Assembly (NCBI RefSeq): GCF_029945805.1
Contig: NZ_JAQSDH010000033.1
Coordinates: 124,001 to 188,000, forward strand
From: Flavobacterium sp.
GTDB lineage: Bacteria; Bacteroidota; Bacteroidia; Flavobacteriales; Flavobacteriaceae
DNA length: 64,000 nucleotides
Direction: 5' to 3'
A model generated the notes under the pieces. The model was not told where the DNA came from. It ran no database searches and was given only the letters and a program-made list of their open reading frames with translations. Positions 51,603 to 61,644 of this stretch are shown here, in pieces (the stretch's first letter is position 1; each line of letters starts with the position of its first letter). The position numbers were made by a program, and so were the translations under genes.

Positions 51603-52759
51603 TGTACTGGTTTTGAGGAAGTATTTGTAATAAATACATTTAATTGGGTGAAAACTACTATGATTTCAATTATTGGAAACCAATACATCACGTCTTTTTC
51701 TTTTAGCTTTCCAGCGGCAAATCCCATTATAATCCACGCAAAAATATATCGGAACCCAATAATACTAAGAACAGCAATCCATTGGAATTGGAAAATTAAT
51801 AAAACGATTGGCAATAACAGAAACAGTAACTGAGTTACATAGAATATTCCGAGTTGGTTTTGATCAAAAATTTTGTAATGCTTGGCTGTAGAAACGTGGC
51901 GTCGCTTTTGGGTAAACCAATCTTTGAACGATGTTTTTGGCCTTGAATGCGTAAAGCTTTCGGGCATGTAACAAACGGTAGTGTTTTTTGCTTCGGCAGC
52001 CTGATTGATAAATAAATCGTCATCGCCCGAACGTATTTTCATGTGATCCATAAAGCCACGAACCTTGAAAAATTCTTCTCTTTTGTAGGCTAAATTACGA
52101 CCAACGCCCATATAAGGCTTTCCTAATTTTGCCCAAGAAAAATATTGTGTTGCCGATAATAAAGTTTCAAAACGGATGATTTTATTCAGGAATGACCCCG
52201 CAATTTTTTCATAAGCGCCATATCCTAAAACGATAGTTTTTTCTACCGTAAATTGCGAACTCATACTAGTGATCCACTCTTTTGATGCCGGTACGCAATC
52301 AGCATCTGTAAATAAAAGATATTCATATTTAGCTGCTTTGATACCTAAGGTTAAAGCATATTTTTTGTTACCCCAAAAAGCTTCATTGTTTTCAACTTTA
52401 ACCAATTTTATATTTGAATGCAACTTCTCATATTCTTCAAAAACTTCGAGCGTACCATCGCTTGACGCATCATCAATTAATACAATTTCAAATTGTGGAT
52501 AATTTTGTTCGACAAGCAACGGAATCAAAAGTCGAACATTTTCTTCCTCATTTTTTGCGCAAACAATTACGGATACCGGGATTCTTTTTGGAGTAGCGGT
52601 TTGAGGTTTAGCAAACGAGAATTTACTAAAAACAACAATGTAATACAAGAATTGAACAACAACAACTACAACAAATAAACAGAAAATAGATAGTAACATA
52701 GCGCTTTCTTCGACTTTAAAAAGGTCTGCAAATGTAGGTATTCCGAATGCAATAAACAA
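51593..52759 (-). CDS. Membrane-bound glycosyltransferase family 2
   Basis: 388 residues. An N-terminal helix (LSIFCLFVVVVVVQFLYYIV) leads into a GT-A domain: VSVIVCAKNEEENVRLLIPL, IVLIDDASSDGTLEVFEEYE, FTDADCVPASKEWI (DAD), and QTQKR-like TQKRRHVSTAKH. C-terminal helices (IFYVTQLLFLLLPIVLLIF and others) keep it in the membrane. It probably elongates a cell-surface polysaccharide. The sigma gene that follows overlaps it by ten nt. Confidence 0.92.
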   Translation of the reverse strand: MFIAFGIPTFADLFKVEESAMLLSIFCLFVVVVVVQFLYYIVVFSKFSFAKPQTATPKRIPVSVIVCAKNEEENVRLLIPLLVEQNYPQFEIVLIDDASSDGTLEVFEEYEKLHSNIKLVKVENNEAFWGNKKYALTLGIKAAKYEYLLFTDADCVPASKEWITSMSSQFTVEKTIVLGYGAYEKIAGSFLNKIIRFETLLSATQYFSWAKLGKPYMGVGRNLAYKREEFFKVRGFMDHMKIRSGDDDLFINQAAEAKNTTVCYMPESFTHSRPKTSFKDWFTQKRRHVSTAKHYKIFDQNQLGIFYVTQLLFLLLPIVLLIFQFQWIAVLSIIGFRYIFAWIIMGFAAGKLKEKDVMYWFPIIEIIVVFTQLNVFITNTSSKPVHWK

Positions 52760-52774
52760 TCGAAAATTAACATT

Positions 52775-53386
52775 TTACTTTCTGTTTTTTTTCATCTCTT
52801 TTGCAATGGCAATCGCTTGAGTATCATTCGTTTTTTCGAGTTCAGAAATGATCGTTTTGTAGTTTTTATCGTCCCTGTTTTGGGATAATTTTTTCTTGGC
52901 TTCCATAGCAGTTATTTCAATTTCAAATGAAACAATTCCTCTAGCTTGGAGCATGGTTTTCTTTGATAGTTCTTCTACACGAATAGGATTTTCTGATTTG
53001 GATTCGTACTTATCGACCAGTCTTTTCAAGGCTTCGATGCTTTCTTCTAGTGAATGAATTTTTAATTTTCCATAAACATGCACCGCTAGATAATTCCATG
53101 TCGGAACATTTTCATGATCGTACCATGAAGAAGAAATATAAGTATGTGGTCCCGAAAAAATAGCTAGAACGTCATCATTGAATCTGAAGCTTTCTGCCTG
53201 AGGATTTTCTTTGGAAATGTGCCCGACCAAAATTTGTTTTCCATTTTTTTCTTCCAAAAGCAACGGAATATGTGTCGCCCAAGGCTTTCCATCCGTTTGA
53301 TTCACGAGAATTCCAAATCCATTCTGATAAATGAAGTTTTGGATCTCTTGTTGATTGTCATTTTTATAGAGTTCTGGAATGTACAC
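52775..53386 (-). CDS. PaiB-type FMN-binding regulator
   Basis: 203 residues: MYIPELYKNDNQQEIQNFIY, then TDGKPWATHIPLLLEEKNGK, FSGPHTYISSSWYDHENVPT and YLAVHVYGKLKIH match PaiB, an FMN-binding split-barrel protein known as a negative regulator of degradative enzyme synthesis in Bacillus. C-terminal IVSFEIEITAMEAKKKLSQN matches too. The regulatory role here is not established. Confidence 0.92.
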   Translation of the reverse strand: MYIPELYKNDNQQEIQNFIYQNGFGILVNQTDGKPWATHIPLLLEEKNGKQILVGHISKENPQAESFRFNDDVLAIFSGPHTYISSSWYDHENVPTWNYLAVHVYGKLKIHSLEESIEALKRLVDKYESKSENPIRVEELSKKTMLQARGIVSFEIEITAMEAKKKLSQNRDDKNYKTIISELEKTNDTQAIAIAKEMKKNRK

Positions 53387-53433
53387 AATTAATTATGAAT
53401 TGGTTTTCTTATTACTAATCTCTTTTCCCTTTT

Positions 53434-54447
53434 TCAAATCACATTAACTTCAGCTTCAATAGCGATTCCAAATTCCTTTAGAATGGTAGCCTGAATATCT
53501 TTCGAAACATTCAAAATTTCTTGTCCTGTAGCATTTCCATAATTTACTAAAACTAATGCTTGATTTTTATGAATTCCAGCATCGCCAAAACGCTTTCCTT
53601 TGAAACCAGCTCTTTCAATAAGCCAACCTGCTGGGACTTTCACTTCAGTTTCTGAAATTACATAATGCGGCATTTCAGGATGTAAAGCATGTGCTTTCTC
53701 GTAATTTTCTTTGGAAATAATTGGATTTTTGAAGAAACTTCCACTGTTTCCTAATTCTTTTGGATCCGGCAATTTACTTTGACGAATAGCAATTACCGCA
53801 TTGGAAACATCCTTTAAAGTAGGAGCGGAGACGTTTTGCTTCTCTAATTCCTTAGTGATATCGCCGTAGGATATATTGATTTTATGATTGCGTTTTGTCA
53901 GTTTAAAAACAACAGAAGTTATAATGAATTGATCTTTCACATCGTTCTTGAAAATACTTTCTCTGTACCCAAAACGGCAGTCTTCTTTACTAAACGTTTT
54001 CATTTGCTGAGTCGCAATATTAATAGCCTCACATGAAACAAATGTATCTTTGATTTCGGTTCCGTATGCACCAATATTCTGCACTGGAGTCGTGCCAAGA
54101 TTGCCTGGAATGAGTGACATATTTTCTAATCCGCCGAAGTTTTGACCAATGGTCCAAAGAACAAATTCGTGCCAATTTTCACCAGCTTGGCTTTCAACCC
54201 AAACGAAATCATCGTCTTCTTTTAGGATTTTTTTTCCTTTCAAATCAATATGAATGACCAAAGCCTCGATATCTCTTGTCAACAGCATATTGCTTCCGCC
54301 ACCAAGAATGAACTTTGGTTCTGATAGATTTTGCTGCAAAATATTTTTTAAATCTTCCACAGAATGAACCGCTACAAACTGTCGGGCTTTGGCTTCAATA
54401 CCAAAGGTGTTGTATTTTTTTAAAGAGAAGTTGCTTTGGACCGTCAT
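53434..54447 (-). CDS. murB: UDP-N-acetylmuramate dehydrogenase MurB
   Basis: 337 residues. The FAD domain has FILGGGSNMLLTRDIEALVI, SLIPGNLGTTPVQNIGAYGT and the Tyr/Arg motif FGYRESIFKND; the C-terminal part has SGSFFKNPIISKENYEK, the Ser-containing active site, and GFKGKRFGDAGIHKNQALVL. It makes UDP-N-acetylmuramic acid for peptidoglycan. Typical type I MurB. Confidence 0.96.
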   Translation of the reverse strand: MTVQSNFSLKKYNTFGIEAKARQFVAVHSVEDLKNILQQNLSEPKFILGGGSNMLLTRDIEALVIHIDLKGKKILKEDDDFVWVESQAGENWHEFVLWTIGQNFGGLENMSLIPGNLGTTPVQNIGAYGTEIKDTFVSCEAINIATQQMKTFSKEDCRFGYRESIFKNDVKDQFIITSVVFKLTKRNHKINISYGDITKELEKQNVSAPTLKDVSNAVIAIRQSKLPDPKELGNSGSFFKNPIISKENYEKAHALHPEMPHYVISETEVKVPAGWLIERAGFKGKRFGDAGIHKNQALVLVNYGNATGQEILNVSKDIQATILKEFGIAIEAEVNVI

Positions 54448-54488
54448 GCTTAAAAAATATTTGATGACAAAAGTAAGCCAAAGATTTT

Positions 54489-56336
54489 TTAAACAAATTT
54501 ATTATAATAGTTTTTTTGCCATTTGTGGAGCATAAATAGAGGCATAAAATAAGGCAGGATTTTAGTATTTCCTTTTCTGACTTCGGCAACTAATTTTTGA
54601 CCGTCCAGATTTTCCAACATTGGTATCTCAAAAATTGGGCTTTTAGCAAAATGGTCCAATTCGTCTATGAATCTGGGAAAACTCAATAAATAGCTTCCCC
54701 AAGGTGCACTCAATCCAATTTTTCTGAAATCGAGAATCTCTTTAGGAAGTCGGTTTTCCATCGTTGTTTTAAGAATAAATTTACCTTTTTTACCACTAAA
54801 CATCCATTTATCGTCTAATGTTCCCAAACCGGCAATTAATCTTTGATCTAAAAAAGGCTCTCTGCATTCGATAGAAGTTCCCATAGTGCAACGATCGTTT
54901 CTATCTAATAGCGAGCATAAATAGGTGTGTTGGTCAAAATACAAAGCTTGACGTTGTAGATTTTTTGGATATAATTCTTGTGCTTCTTTTAAAATTTGGT
55001 ACCTATATTCATTTACTGGTTTCTTTTTGTTGCCATAAAACTGATTGATGTCTTCTGGATACACATTAGAACCGTTGAAAATTACCAAGTCAGCTTCACT
55101 GTTAATTTTTGAATAGCGGAATAATTTATCGTAACGAGGTTTTTTATTAAAGGTTTCAAATTTGCTGATTTGCGAAATTACTTTTAATAAAGAAGGGTTT
55201 TTTAAAGCTTTATAGCGAACGTAACCGCCCATTAATTCGTCGGCGCCTTCCCCTGAAAGCAACACTTTTACTTTTGGTTTAGCCAATTTCGCAATAGCCA
55301 GAAGATGCGGCTCATTAAGGTGCATAATTGGTTCGTCCTGGTAATAGGATGCTTCAATTAGGTTTTGATATAAACTTTCATTTTCTAGTTTAGTATGATT
55401 GAAAGTGTATCCGTAATCATCCGTAATTTTCTTTGCCAAATGGTATTCGTTGTGCTCCTCTTCAGAAAAACTGATATTGAAGGTTTCAATTTTTTGGAAT
55501 TTTTGTGCGTGTAATGAAGATAAAATCGAGCATGAATCTAATCCGCCGCTCAACAATACTCCGACCGGAACATCACTGATCATTCTTAGTTTTACCGAGT
55601 CAAAAAAAGTTTCTTCAAACCATTTTTTCGGGTTGAGAATTGGAGTATGTTTCTGAATTTGTTCTTTTAGATTCCACCAACGAGTCGTTTTGCTGTTTCC
55701 TTTTTCATCGATAACCATATAATGTCCAGGAAGCAATTTTTTTACATCTGTAAATAAGGTATCTGCTCCAGCAACAAAGCGGTTGAAAATGTATTCTTGC
55801 ATGCCGTTTTCCGAAATTTCGATTGGAACTCCCGCTGCAAATAGCGCCTTTTGTTCGGAAGCGAAATATAAAGTGCTCTTATACACGCAATAGTATAAAG
55901 GTTTTACACCCATTCGGTCACGGCAAAGCGTCAATTTTTTTTCTACCGTATCCCAAATAGCAAAGGCAAACATTCCGTTAAGACGGTGCAGCATTTCCAG
56001 TCCGTATAATTCGAAAAGGTTGAGTAAAACTTCCGTATCGGAACCTGATTTTAAAGTAATTCCTTTACTTTTTAATTCGGGATAAAAAGATTGGTAATTA
56101 TAGATTTCACCGTTAAAAACGATGCTATATCTTCCGTTATCTGAAATAAAGGGTTGATGTCCTGCGGATGAAGTGTCAATAATGGATAAGCGTCTGTGAC
56201 CTAGTCCAATGTTATTGTCGAGATATATTCCTGCATCATCTGGACCTCGGTGCTCCAGAATATCGCGCATTTTAATCAGTTGATCTTTATCAACTTGTTT
56301 ATAATTTAAATGGAAAATTCCATTAATCCCACACAT
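54489..56336 (-). CDS. asnB: Asparagine synthase (glutamine-hydrolysing)
   Basis: 615 residues. Cys2 of MCGINGIFHL is the glutaminase nucleophile, followed by RGPDDAGIYLDNNIGLGHRR and FNGEIYNY. The synthetase domain has the PP-loop LLSGGLDSCSILSSLHA and GEGADELMGGYVRYK. It lies next to a GT4 glycosyltransferase with a 6-nt gap. Such asnB-like proteins also occur in capsule clusters as amidotransferases, so the product may be a sugar amide rather than free asparagine. Confidence 0.94.
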   Translation of the reverse strand: MCGINGIFHLNYKQVDKDQLIKMRDILEHRGPDDAGIYLDNNIGLGHRRLSIIDTSSAGHQPFISDNGRYSIVFNGEIYNYQSFYPELKSKGITLKSGSDTEVLLNLFELYGLEMLHRLNGMFAFAIWDTVEKKLTLCRDRMGVKPLYYCVYKSTLYFASEQKALFAAGVPIEISENGMQEYIFNRFVAGADTLFTDVKKLLPGHYMVIDEKGNSKTTRWWNLKEQIQKHTPILNPKKWFEETFFDSVKLRMISDVPVGVLLSGGLDSCSILSSLHAQKFQKIETFNISFSEEEHNEYHLAKKITDDYGYTFNHTKLENESLYQNLIEASYYQDEPIMHLNEPHLLAIAKLAKPKVKVLLSGEGADELMGGYVRYKALKNPSLLKVISQISKFETFNKKPRYDKLFRYSKINSEADLVIFNGSNVYPEDINQFYGNKKKPVNEYRYQILKEAQELYPKNLQRQALYFDQHTYLCSLLDRNDRCTMGTSIECREPFLDQRLIAGLGTLDDKWMFSGKKGKFILKTTMENRLPKEILDFRKIGLSAPWGSYLLSFPRFIDELDHFAKSPIFEIPMLENLDGQKLVAEVRKGNTKILPYFMPLFMLHKWQKNYYNKFV

Positions 56337-56342
56337 ATTTTT

Positions 56343-57410
56343 CTAAGAAGTAGTCGATTTAATTTTGATTAAATCATTATAAGTATCAGCAATTTTTTTC
56401 ATGTTTGTTTTGTAGTTAGCTTTTTCTTCTACAAGTTTCCTATTCTCAATAATAGCGTTTTCAGTAACTTTAGGATTGTTAAATGCCCACTCCAATTCTT
56501 CGGCTAATTTAGTATGATTTTCGGATTTTACAAGTATTCCATTAACTTTTTCTTTTATCCAATTTTTATTCCCTGGCAGATTGCTCACGATGGGGAAACA
56601 GCCGCATGCCATGGCTTCAAAAAGGGAGGCTGAAACGCCTTCGGTTATTGGCATACTGATATAAAAATTAGACTGCTGGAGAAATTTTGGAATATCAAAA
56701 TTGTGTACTCTTCCGGTAAAATCAACTTCGGTTTGTATATTTAATTCTTTAGCTAAAAATCTTAGGTTTTTTAATTCAATCCCATCACCAACGATTATCA
56801 ACTTAAACGGAATGTTTTTTTGTTTCAGAATACCAAAAGCTCTTAAAATTACATCATGTTTGTATTCAGGTTGCAAGGCTCGAGTCACAACCGCATGAAT
56901 CATTCTCGTATCGGAAGTATTCTTAAATTCGAATAAATCTAGGTTTATTCCTTTTGGTAAAAGCAGTACTTTTGACATTTCGACATTGCTTTCTTTCATG
57001 TGTTGTGCCATAACATCGCCCCACGCATGAATTAAGTCAGCGTTTTTGAAGGCGTAATTTTGAAGGATTTTTTTTAAAAGATAGGTTGCAGAATTTGTTG
57101 GCCATAAATCGGAGATTCCTTGCTGGGCAACTGCCATTGGTTTAACGCCGCAGATAGCAGCTAAGTATCCGTAACTAGTAGTTCGTTCGGCAATAACCAT
57201 GTCGGGGTTGAGCTTTTTAGCTGTACTTTTTATCGTTAGTATTGCTTTTGACAATTCAAAAATACGTTTAACTCTATTAACACCATTATTATTGTTCCCC
57301 AATTCCCAGGTTACAATTTCGAAATCGCCAAAGTCCCTAAGGCCATTCATCCAAGTTATAGCATCGGCGCGATAGGTTTCGCCAAGAAATAGAATTCGTT
57401 TTTTTGGCAT
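56343..57410 (-). CDS. Glycosyltransferase family 4 (GT-B)
   Basis: 355 residues. GT-B signatures: KRILFLGETYRADAITWMNG at the N-terminus, then PKGINLDLFEFKN, FKLIIVGDGIELKNLRFLAK and the E-x7-E-like ITEGVSASLFEAMACGCFPI. No membrane helix. It is the upstream gene of the asnB pair, six nt apart. Likely part of polysaccharide or glycan synthesis together with asnB. Confidence 0.92.
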   Translation of the reverse strand: MPKKRILFLGETYRADAITWMNGLRDFGDFEIVTWELGNNNNGVNRVKRIFELSKAILTIKSTAKKLNPDMVIAERTTSYGYLAAICGVKPMAVAQQGISDLWPTNSATYLLKKILQNYAFKNADLIHAWGDVMAQHMKESNVEMSKVLLLPKGINLDLFEFKNTSDTRMIHAVVTRALQPEYKHDVILRAFGILKQKNIPFKLIIVGDGIELKNLRFLAKELNIQTEVDFTGRVHNFDIPKFLQQSNFYISMPITEGVSASLFEAMACGCFPIVSNLPGNKNWIKEKVNGILVKSENHTKLAEELEWAFNNPKVTENAIIENRKLVEEKANYKTNMKKIADTYNDLIKIKSTTS

Positions 57411-57416
57411 ACAAAT

Positions 57417-58091
57417 TTATTCGTCAGTATTTAAGGCTCTGCGTAAAAAATCATTCATCGGTTTCAACACAATTAATTTTTGTGCTATAATTTTGCTAAA
57501 ATTTTTATCTAAAAATAATTTATCGTCGATTTTTTCAGAAGCAGTAAAACTCTTCATTTTTAAGAATTCAATTGCGGGATGATCGGCCTCAAAATCTTTA
57601 GGTGCTTTTTTTAAGGTGTTTTTTTCATCATGACTCAACGTGCCAAATTCTGATTTGAATTTTTTATCAGAAACTATCGCTTCTAAATCATCATAAAAAT
57701 AGGCAATTTCTTTACGGATTTGTTTTAATTCACCAGGTTCCGGACACCAGCAACCGCCAGCTATGAAAGAATTTCCTTTCTCGAAATGAATGTAATATCC
57801 TGGAGCATTTTTGCTATTTTTATTCTGCGTAAGCCAAACGCCAATATTGGTTTTATAAGGAGATTTATCTTTTGAAAACCGAATGTCACGATTAATTCTA
57901 AAGGTACAGTTTTTAACTTCCAAAGAATCCAAAGTAGAATCTAATGGTTTCATTTCGGCCAATATCGAACTGATGTAAGCATGATAATCCTTTTTGAAAT
58001 CGTCATACCTTTTTTTATTGGCATGCATCCATTCGGTATTATTGTTGGCAACTAAATCCTCAAAAAACGTTACAGCTTCTTTAGTAATCAT
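57417..58091 (-). CDS. DUF2461 domain protein
   Basis: 224 residues. EAVTFFEDLVANNNTEWMHA, NRDIRFSKDKSPYKTNIGVW and FIAGGCWCPEPGELKQIRKE match DUF2461 (TIGR02453). Function unknown; widespread. The gene is six nt from the GT4 gene and probably co-transcribed. Confidence 0.92.
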   Translation of the reverse strand: MITKEAVTFFEDLVANNNTEWMHANKKRYDDFKKDYHAYISSILAEMKPLDSTLDSLEVKNCTFRINRDIRFSKDKSPYKTNIGVWLTQNKNSKNAPGYYIHFEKGNSFIAGGCWCPEPGELKQIRKEIAYFYDDLEAIVSDKKFKSEFGTLSHDEKNTLKKAPKDFEADHPAIEFLKMKSFTASEKIDDKLFLDKNFSKIIAQKLIVLKPMNDFLRRALNTDE

Positions 58092-58128
58092 AAATACAAT
58101 TATTTTTTAAATCTTTGATAATCTGTTT

Positions 58129-58824
58129 TTACAAGTGTTTTTTTAGATCTTCTTCAGAAATATAACCGACGTTTCTCCATACTTCTTTACCTTTTTCGTA
58201 AACGATGATTGTTGGCAATCCGTCTAATTTCATTTGCTCAACGATAGTTTTATTTTCATCGGCATCCAATTGAACAATCTTTATTTTATCCTTCATTTCT
58301 GCCTGCATTTTCAAAATATAGGGTTTCATTTTTTTACAAGGCGCGCACCATTTAGCATTAAAATCAATCAGCACTTTATCACTTGATTTTATTAAGTCGC
58401 CATATTCCTGATCGCACATTCCAATGATTTTATCACTTGGTTTTGCATTTCCGGCTGCATCCCATTTCATAATGCCACCATCAAGATTATAAATTTCTTT
58501 AAAACCCAATTCGGATAATTTATCCGCAGCTTGTGCGCTTCTACCACCCACTTTGCAATACACAAAAATAGGTTTTGACTTGTCATACTTATTGGCTTCA
58601 GCAACAAAATTACTGCCATTCCAGTTTACATTTTTAGCATTTTCAATATGACCCGTGCTAAATTCTTCTGGAGTTCGAACGTCTAAAAGTTGTGGCTTTT
58701 CTGTTGTTTTTAGTTTTTCAGCATACGATTTTACATCTACAGTTTGAATCGCCTTTGAAGATTGTCCTTGACAACTAATAAATAAAAAAGAAAGCAATAC
58801 GAGTGAAAGAAATTTAGATTTCAT
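58129..58824 (-). CDS. Rhodanese-thioredoxin fusion lipoprotein
   Basis: 231 residues. The lipobox LLSFLFISC (Cys18) anchors the protein to a membrane. The rhodanese domain (about 28-118) has LLDVRTPEEFSTGHIENAKN and active-site CKVGGRS. A thioredoxin domain (about 130-231) has WCAPCKKMKPYILKMQ and GLPTIIVYEKGKEVWR. The pair suggests periplasmic sulfur transfer coupled to disulfide reduction. The fusion occurs in some Bacteroidota. Confidence 0.92.
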   Translation of the reverse strand: MKSKFLSLVLLSFLFISCQGQSSKAIQTVDVKSYAEKLKTTEKPQLLDVRTPEEFSTGHIENAKNVNWNGSNFVAEANKYDKSKPIFVYCKVGGRSAQAADKLSELGFKEIYNLDGGIMKWDAAGNAKPSDKIIGMCDQEYGDLIKSSDKVLIDFNAKWCAPCKKMKPYILKMQAEMKDKIKIVQLDADENKTIVEQMKLDGLPTIIVYEKGKEVWRNVGYISEEDLKKHL

Positions 58825-58864
58825 AGGTTTTATTTTTTAGGTAAAATTACGAATTTGAGCGATA

Positions 58865-59944
58865 TTAAAGGTTAAAAATTTTATAAGTCTGATGCGTTGT
58901 TTTTACTATGTTTTCTGTCCGTTCTGGATGTGTATCTGAAATGAATAATTGACCAAATTCGTCGTTATTCACCATTTCGATAATCTTGCTTACCCGAAAT
59001 TCATCCAGTTTATCAAAAATATCATCAAAAAGCAGAATAGGCTTTTCACCGCTTTGTTTTTTTACAAAATCGAATTGCGCTAATTTTAAAGCAATCAAAA
59101 ATGATTTTTGTTGCCCTTGCGATCCAAATTTTTTAATCGGATGATTGTCAATTTCAAATGATAAATCGTCTTTATGAACTCCGACAGAAGTATATTGCAA
59201 TGCGCGATCTTTTTGGATGTTTAGTTTCAATAGAGTCAAAGTGTCATTTTCAAACAAGTCGCTTTGGTAAACCAATTGAACACTTTCTGCTGAATCGGTA
59301 ATGTTTTGATGGTATTTATTGAAAATCGGAATAAAATCCGCCAGAAATTTTTTTCTCTTCTCAAAAATGGATTGTCCAAGTGCATTCAACTGCTCATTAT
59401 ATATGGATAAGGTATCGTTTTCAAATAAATGATTGAGTGCAAAGTATTTCAACAGAGCGTTGCGTTGGATAATAATTTTTTGATACTGAATAAGTTGTTG
59501 CAGATAGGCGTTATCCAATTGTGAAATAACACTGTCGATAAATTTTCGTCGTGTTTCACTTCCTTCGGTAATTAAATCCCTATCGGCAGGTGAAATAATC
59601 ACAAGCGGAATAAAGCCAATGTGATCGGAGAATTTTTCGTAGATTTTTCCGTTGCGTTTCAGGATTTTCTTTTGGCCTTTTTTTAAACTACATAAAATTT
59701 GTTCGTGTCGTCCATTTTTTTCAAATTCGCCATCAACCACAAAAAACTCTTCATTGTGCTTGATGTTTTGTACTGCAAGCGGATTGAAATAACTTTTTCC
59801 ATTTGCCAAATGATAGATCGCATCGAGAATATTAGTTTTTCCGATACCATTTTTGCCAACGAAGCAATTGATTTTGGAATCCAATTCGAACGTGACTTCC
59901 GAGAAATTTTTGTAATTGAGTAATGAAATCTGCTTTAAAAACAA
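58865..59944 (-). CDS. recF: DNA replication and repair protein RecF
   Basis: 359 residues. Walker [21 protein letters not shown], the signature [20 protein letters not shown] and Walker [21 protein letters not shown] make a RecF ATPase of the SMC-like type. It loads RecA at gapped DNA with RecO/RecR. It is divergent from the TPR gene with a 178-bp intergenic region. Confidence 0.96.
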   Translation of the reverse strand: MFLKQISLLNYKNFSEVTFELDSKINCFVGKNGIGKTNILDAIYHLANGKSYFNPLAVQNIKHNEEFFVVDGEFEKNGRHEQILCSLKKGQKKILKRNGKIYEKFSDHIGFIPLVIISPADRDLITEGSETRRKFIDSVISQLDNAYLQQLIQYQKIIIQRNALLKYFALNHLFENDTLSIYNEQLNALGQSIFEKRKKFLADFIPIFNKYHQNITDSAESVQLVYQSDLFENDTLTLLKLNIQKDRALQYTSVGVHKDDLSFEIDNHPIKKFGSQGQQKSFLIALKLAQFDFVKKQSGEKPILLFDDIFDKLDEFRVSKIIEMVNNDEFGQLFISDTHPERTENIVKTTHQTYKIFNL

Positions 59945-60122
59945 TTTAGTTTTTGTTTAAAATTAGTGCTACAACCCTTTGTTTATATAAAATACTAATA
60001 GATTTATTAGTTTTAATTCCAATTCATAAACTTAAGAGGTGCAAATTATTCAAAAATATCGACAAAAATACCTTTAAATATCAATAAAAATTTTATTTTT
60101 GCGCACACTAAATTAAAAATAG

Positions 60123-60914
60123 ATGGCAACTTTTAACAAAAGAGGTTATAAAGCACCCAAAGAAAAAGCTGAAAAATTAGACAACAATTATATTGAAGAT
60201 CTAAATGTTGATGAAAAAGACAGCGCAACAGCAAAAGCATTCGACACCTTAGATCAATCCGCTTCAAAAGCAGAAGATTTTGTTGAAAAAAATCAGAAAG
60301 CCATTTTTGGACTTCTTGCTGCGGTAGCTTTGGTAACTGTTGGCTATTTGATGTATCACAAATTTGTTGCTGAACCAAAACAAGAAGATGCTGCAAATGA
60401 ATTATTTGTATCGCAACAAAACTTCCAGAAAGCAGTTGATGATGCTACTGGAACAAAATCAGATTCGTTATTTAATTTAGTCTTGAAAGGTTCTGAAGGT
60501 AAATTTGGAGTGGTTAAAATTGCAGAAGAATATTCAGGAACGGATGCTGCAAATCAAGCTAATTATATGGCAGGTATCGCTTACCTTAACACTGGTAAGT
60601 ATGCTGAAGCAATTACAAGCTTAGAGAAATTCTCATCAAAAGACATGATGTTAAGCGTTTTAGCAAAAGGTGCTATTGGCGATGCTTACGCTCAACAAAA
60701 CAATCAAAAAGAAGCTTTAAATTTTTACGTTAAAGCGGCGGACGCTGATAAAAACGAATTAACTAGACCAAGATTTTTACTAAAAGCGGGTAAAACGGCT
60801 CTTGGATTAGGAAACAAAGCAGACGCTTTAAAGTATTTCACTGACATCAAAGAAAACTACGAAGCTGCTCCAGAAGGACAAGGTATCGAAGCTTTAATTG
60901 GTTTAGCTCAATAA
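60123..60914 (+). CDS. TPR-containing membrane protein (YfgM-like)
   Basis: 263 residues. A cytoplasmic N-terminus (KRGYKAPKEKAEKLDNNYI) is followed by one membrane helix (about 60-77, IFGLLAAVALVTVGYLMY) and periplasmic TPR repeats (ANQANYMAGIAYLNTGKYAE, AKGAIGDAYAQQNNQKEALN, RFLLKAGKTALGLGNKADAL). YfgM proteins help Sec/periplasmic folding in proteobacteria; here the role is inferred. The -7 TATTTTTG is at 60094-60101. Confidence 0.9.
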   Translation: MATFNKRGYKAPKEKAEKLDNNYIEDLNVDEKDSATAKAFDTLDQSASKAEDFVEKNQKAIFGLLAAVALVTVGYLMYHKFVAEPKQEDAANELFVSQQNFQKAVDDATGTKSDSLFNLVLKGSEGKFGVVKIAEEYSGTDAANQANYMAGIAYLNTGKYAEAITSLEKFSSKDMMLSVLAKGAIGDAYAQQNNQKEALNFYVKAADADKNELTRPRFLLKAGKTALGLGNKADALKYFTDIKENYEAAPEGQGIEALIGLAQ

Positions 60915-60983
60915 TTAGAAGGCAGAAATTAGAAAGCAGAATTTAGACTGCAATCTCAAATCTGTATTCTGCAATCTTAAAAG

Positions 60984-61481
60984 ATGGCTACAGCAAATAA
61001 AAACTTATCCAATTACGATAAAAATACAATCCCAAACGCGAAAGATTTTCGGTTTGGGATTGTTGTTTCAGAGTGGAACGATCATATTACTAATGGTCTT
61101 TTTTCTGGAGCAGAAGCCGCATTGTTAGATTGTGGAGCGCAACCTGAAAATATCATCCGTTGGAACGTTCCCGGAAGTTTTGAGTTGGTTTACGGCGCTC
61201 AACGCATGATCGTCACGCAAGAAGTTGATGTGGTAATTACCATTGGTTGTGTGATAAAGGGCGAAACCATGCATTTCGAATTTGTATGTGAAGGTGTAAC
61301 TCAAGGAATAAAAGATTTGAATGTTCAGACGGATGTTCCGGTAATTTTTTGTTTACTGACCGATAACAACGAACAACAATCCATTGATAGAAGTGGTGGA
61401 GTTCATGGTAACAAAGGCACTGAAGCTGCAATTGCTGCAATTAAAATGGCCCAACTAAGAAAGATTTCAGAAGAAAAATAA
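60984..61481 (+). CDS. ribH: 6,7-dimethyl-8-ribityllumazine synthase
   Basis: 165 residues. FGIVVSEWNDHITNGLFSGA, RWNVPGSFELVYGAQRM and the active site GCVIKGETMHFEFVCEGVTQ are all typical; it condenses ribitylamino-uracil and 3,4-dihydroxybutanone phosphate in riboflavin synthesis. The gene lies 69 nt after the TPR gene, with a simple-repeat leader (AGAAATTAGAAAGCAG). Confidence 0.96.
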   Translation: MATANKNLSNYDKNTIPNAKDFRFGIVVSEWNDHITNGLFSGAEAALLDCGAQPENIIRWNVPGSFELVYGAQRMIVTQEVDVVITIGCVIKGETMHFEFVCEGVTQGIKDLNVQTDVPVIFCLLTDNNEQQSIDRSGGVHGNKGTEAAIAAIKMAQLRKISEEK

Positions 61482-61510
61482 CCGAAATAAATCTTGATTT
61501 TTATAAAATT

Positions 61511-61540
61511 AAACCTGTTCAAATTGTGGATAGGTTTTTT
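61511..61540 (+). terminator. Terminator after ribH
   Basis: AAACCT (61511-61516) pairs with AGGTTT (61532-61537), followed by a T-run to 61541. The stem is short and the loop of 15 nt is loosely structured. Confidence 0.6.
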
Positions 61541-61644
61541 TATTTTTAGGTAACTATTAACTGTAAATCACAGTTGTTTTTCCTTAAATTTGCTAACTTC
61601 AATTTTGATATTGAATTCTTATTTTTGAACACTGAATACTAACT

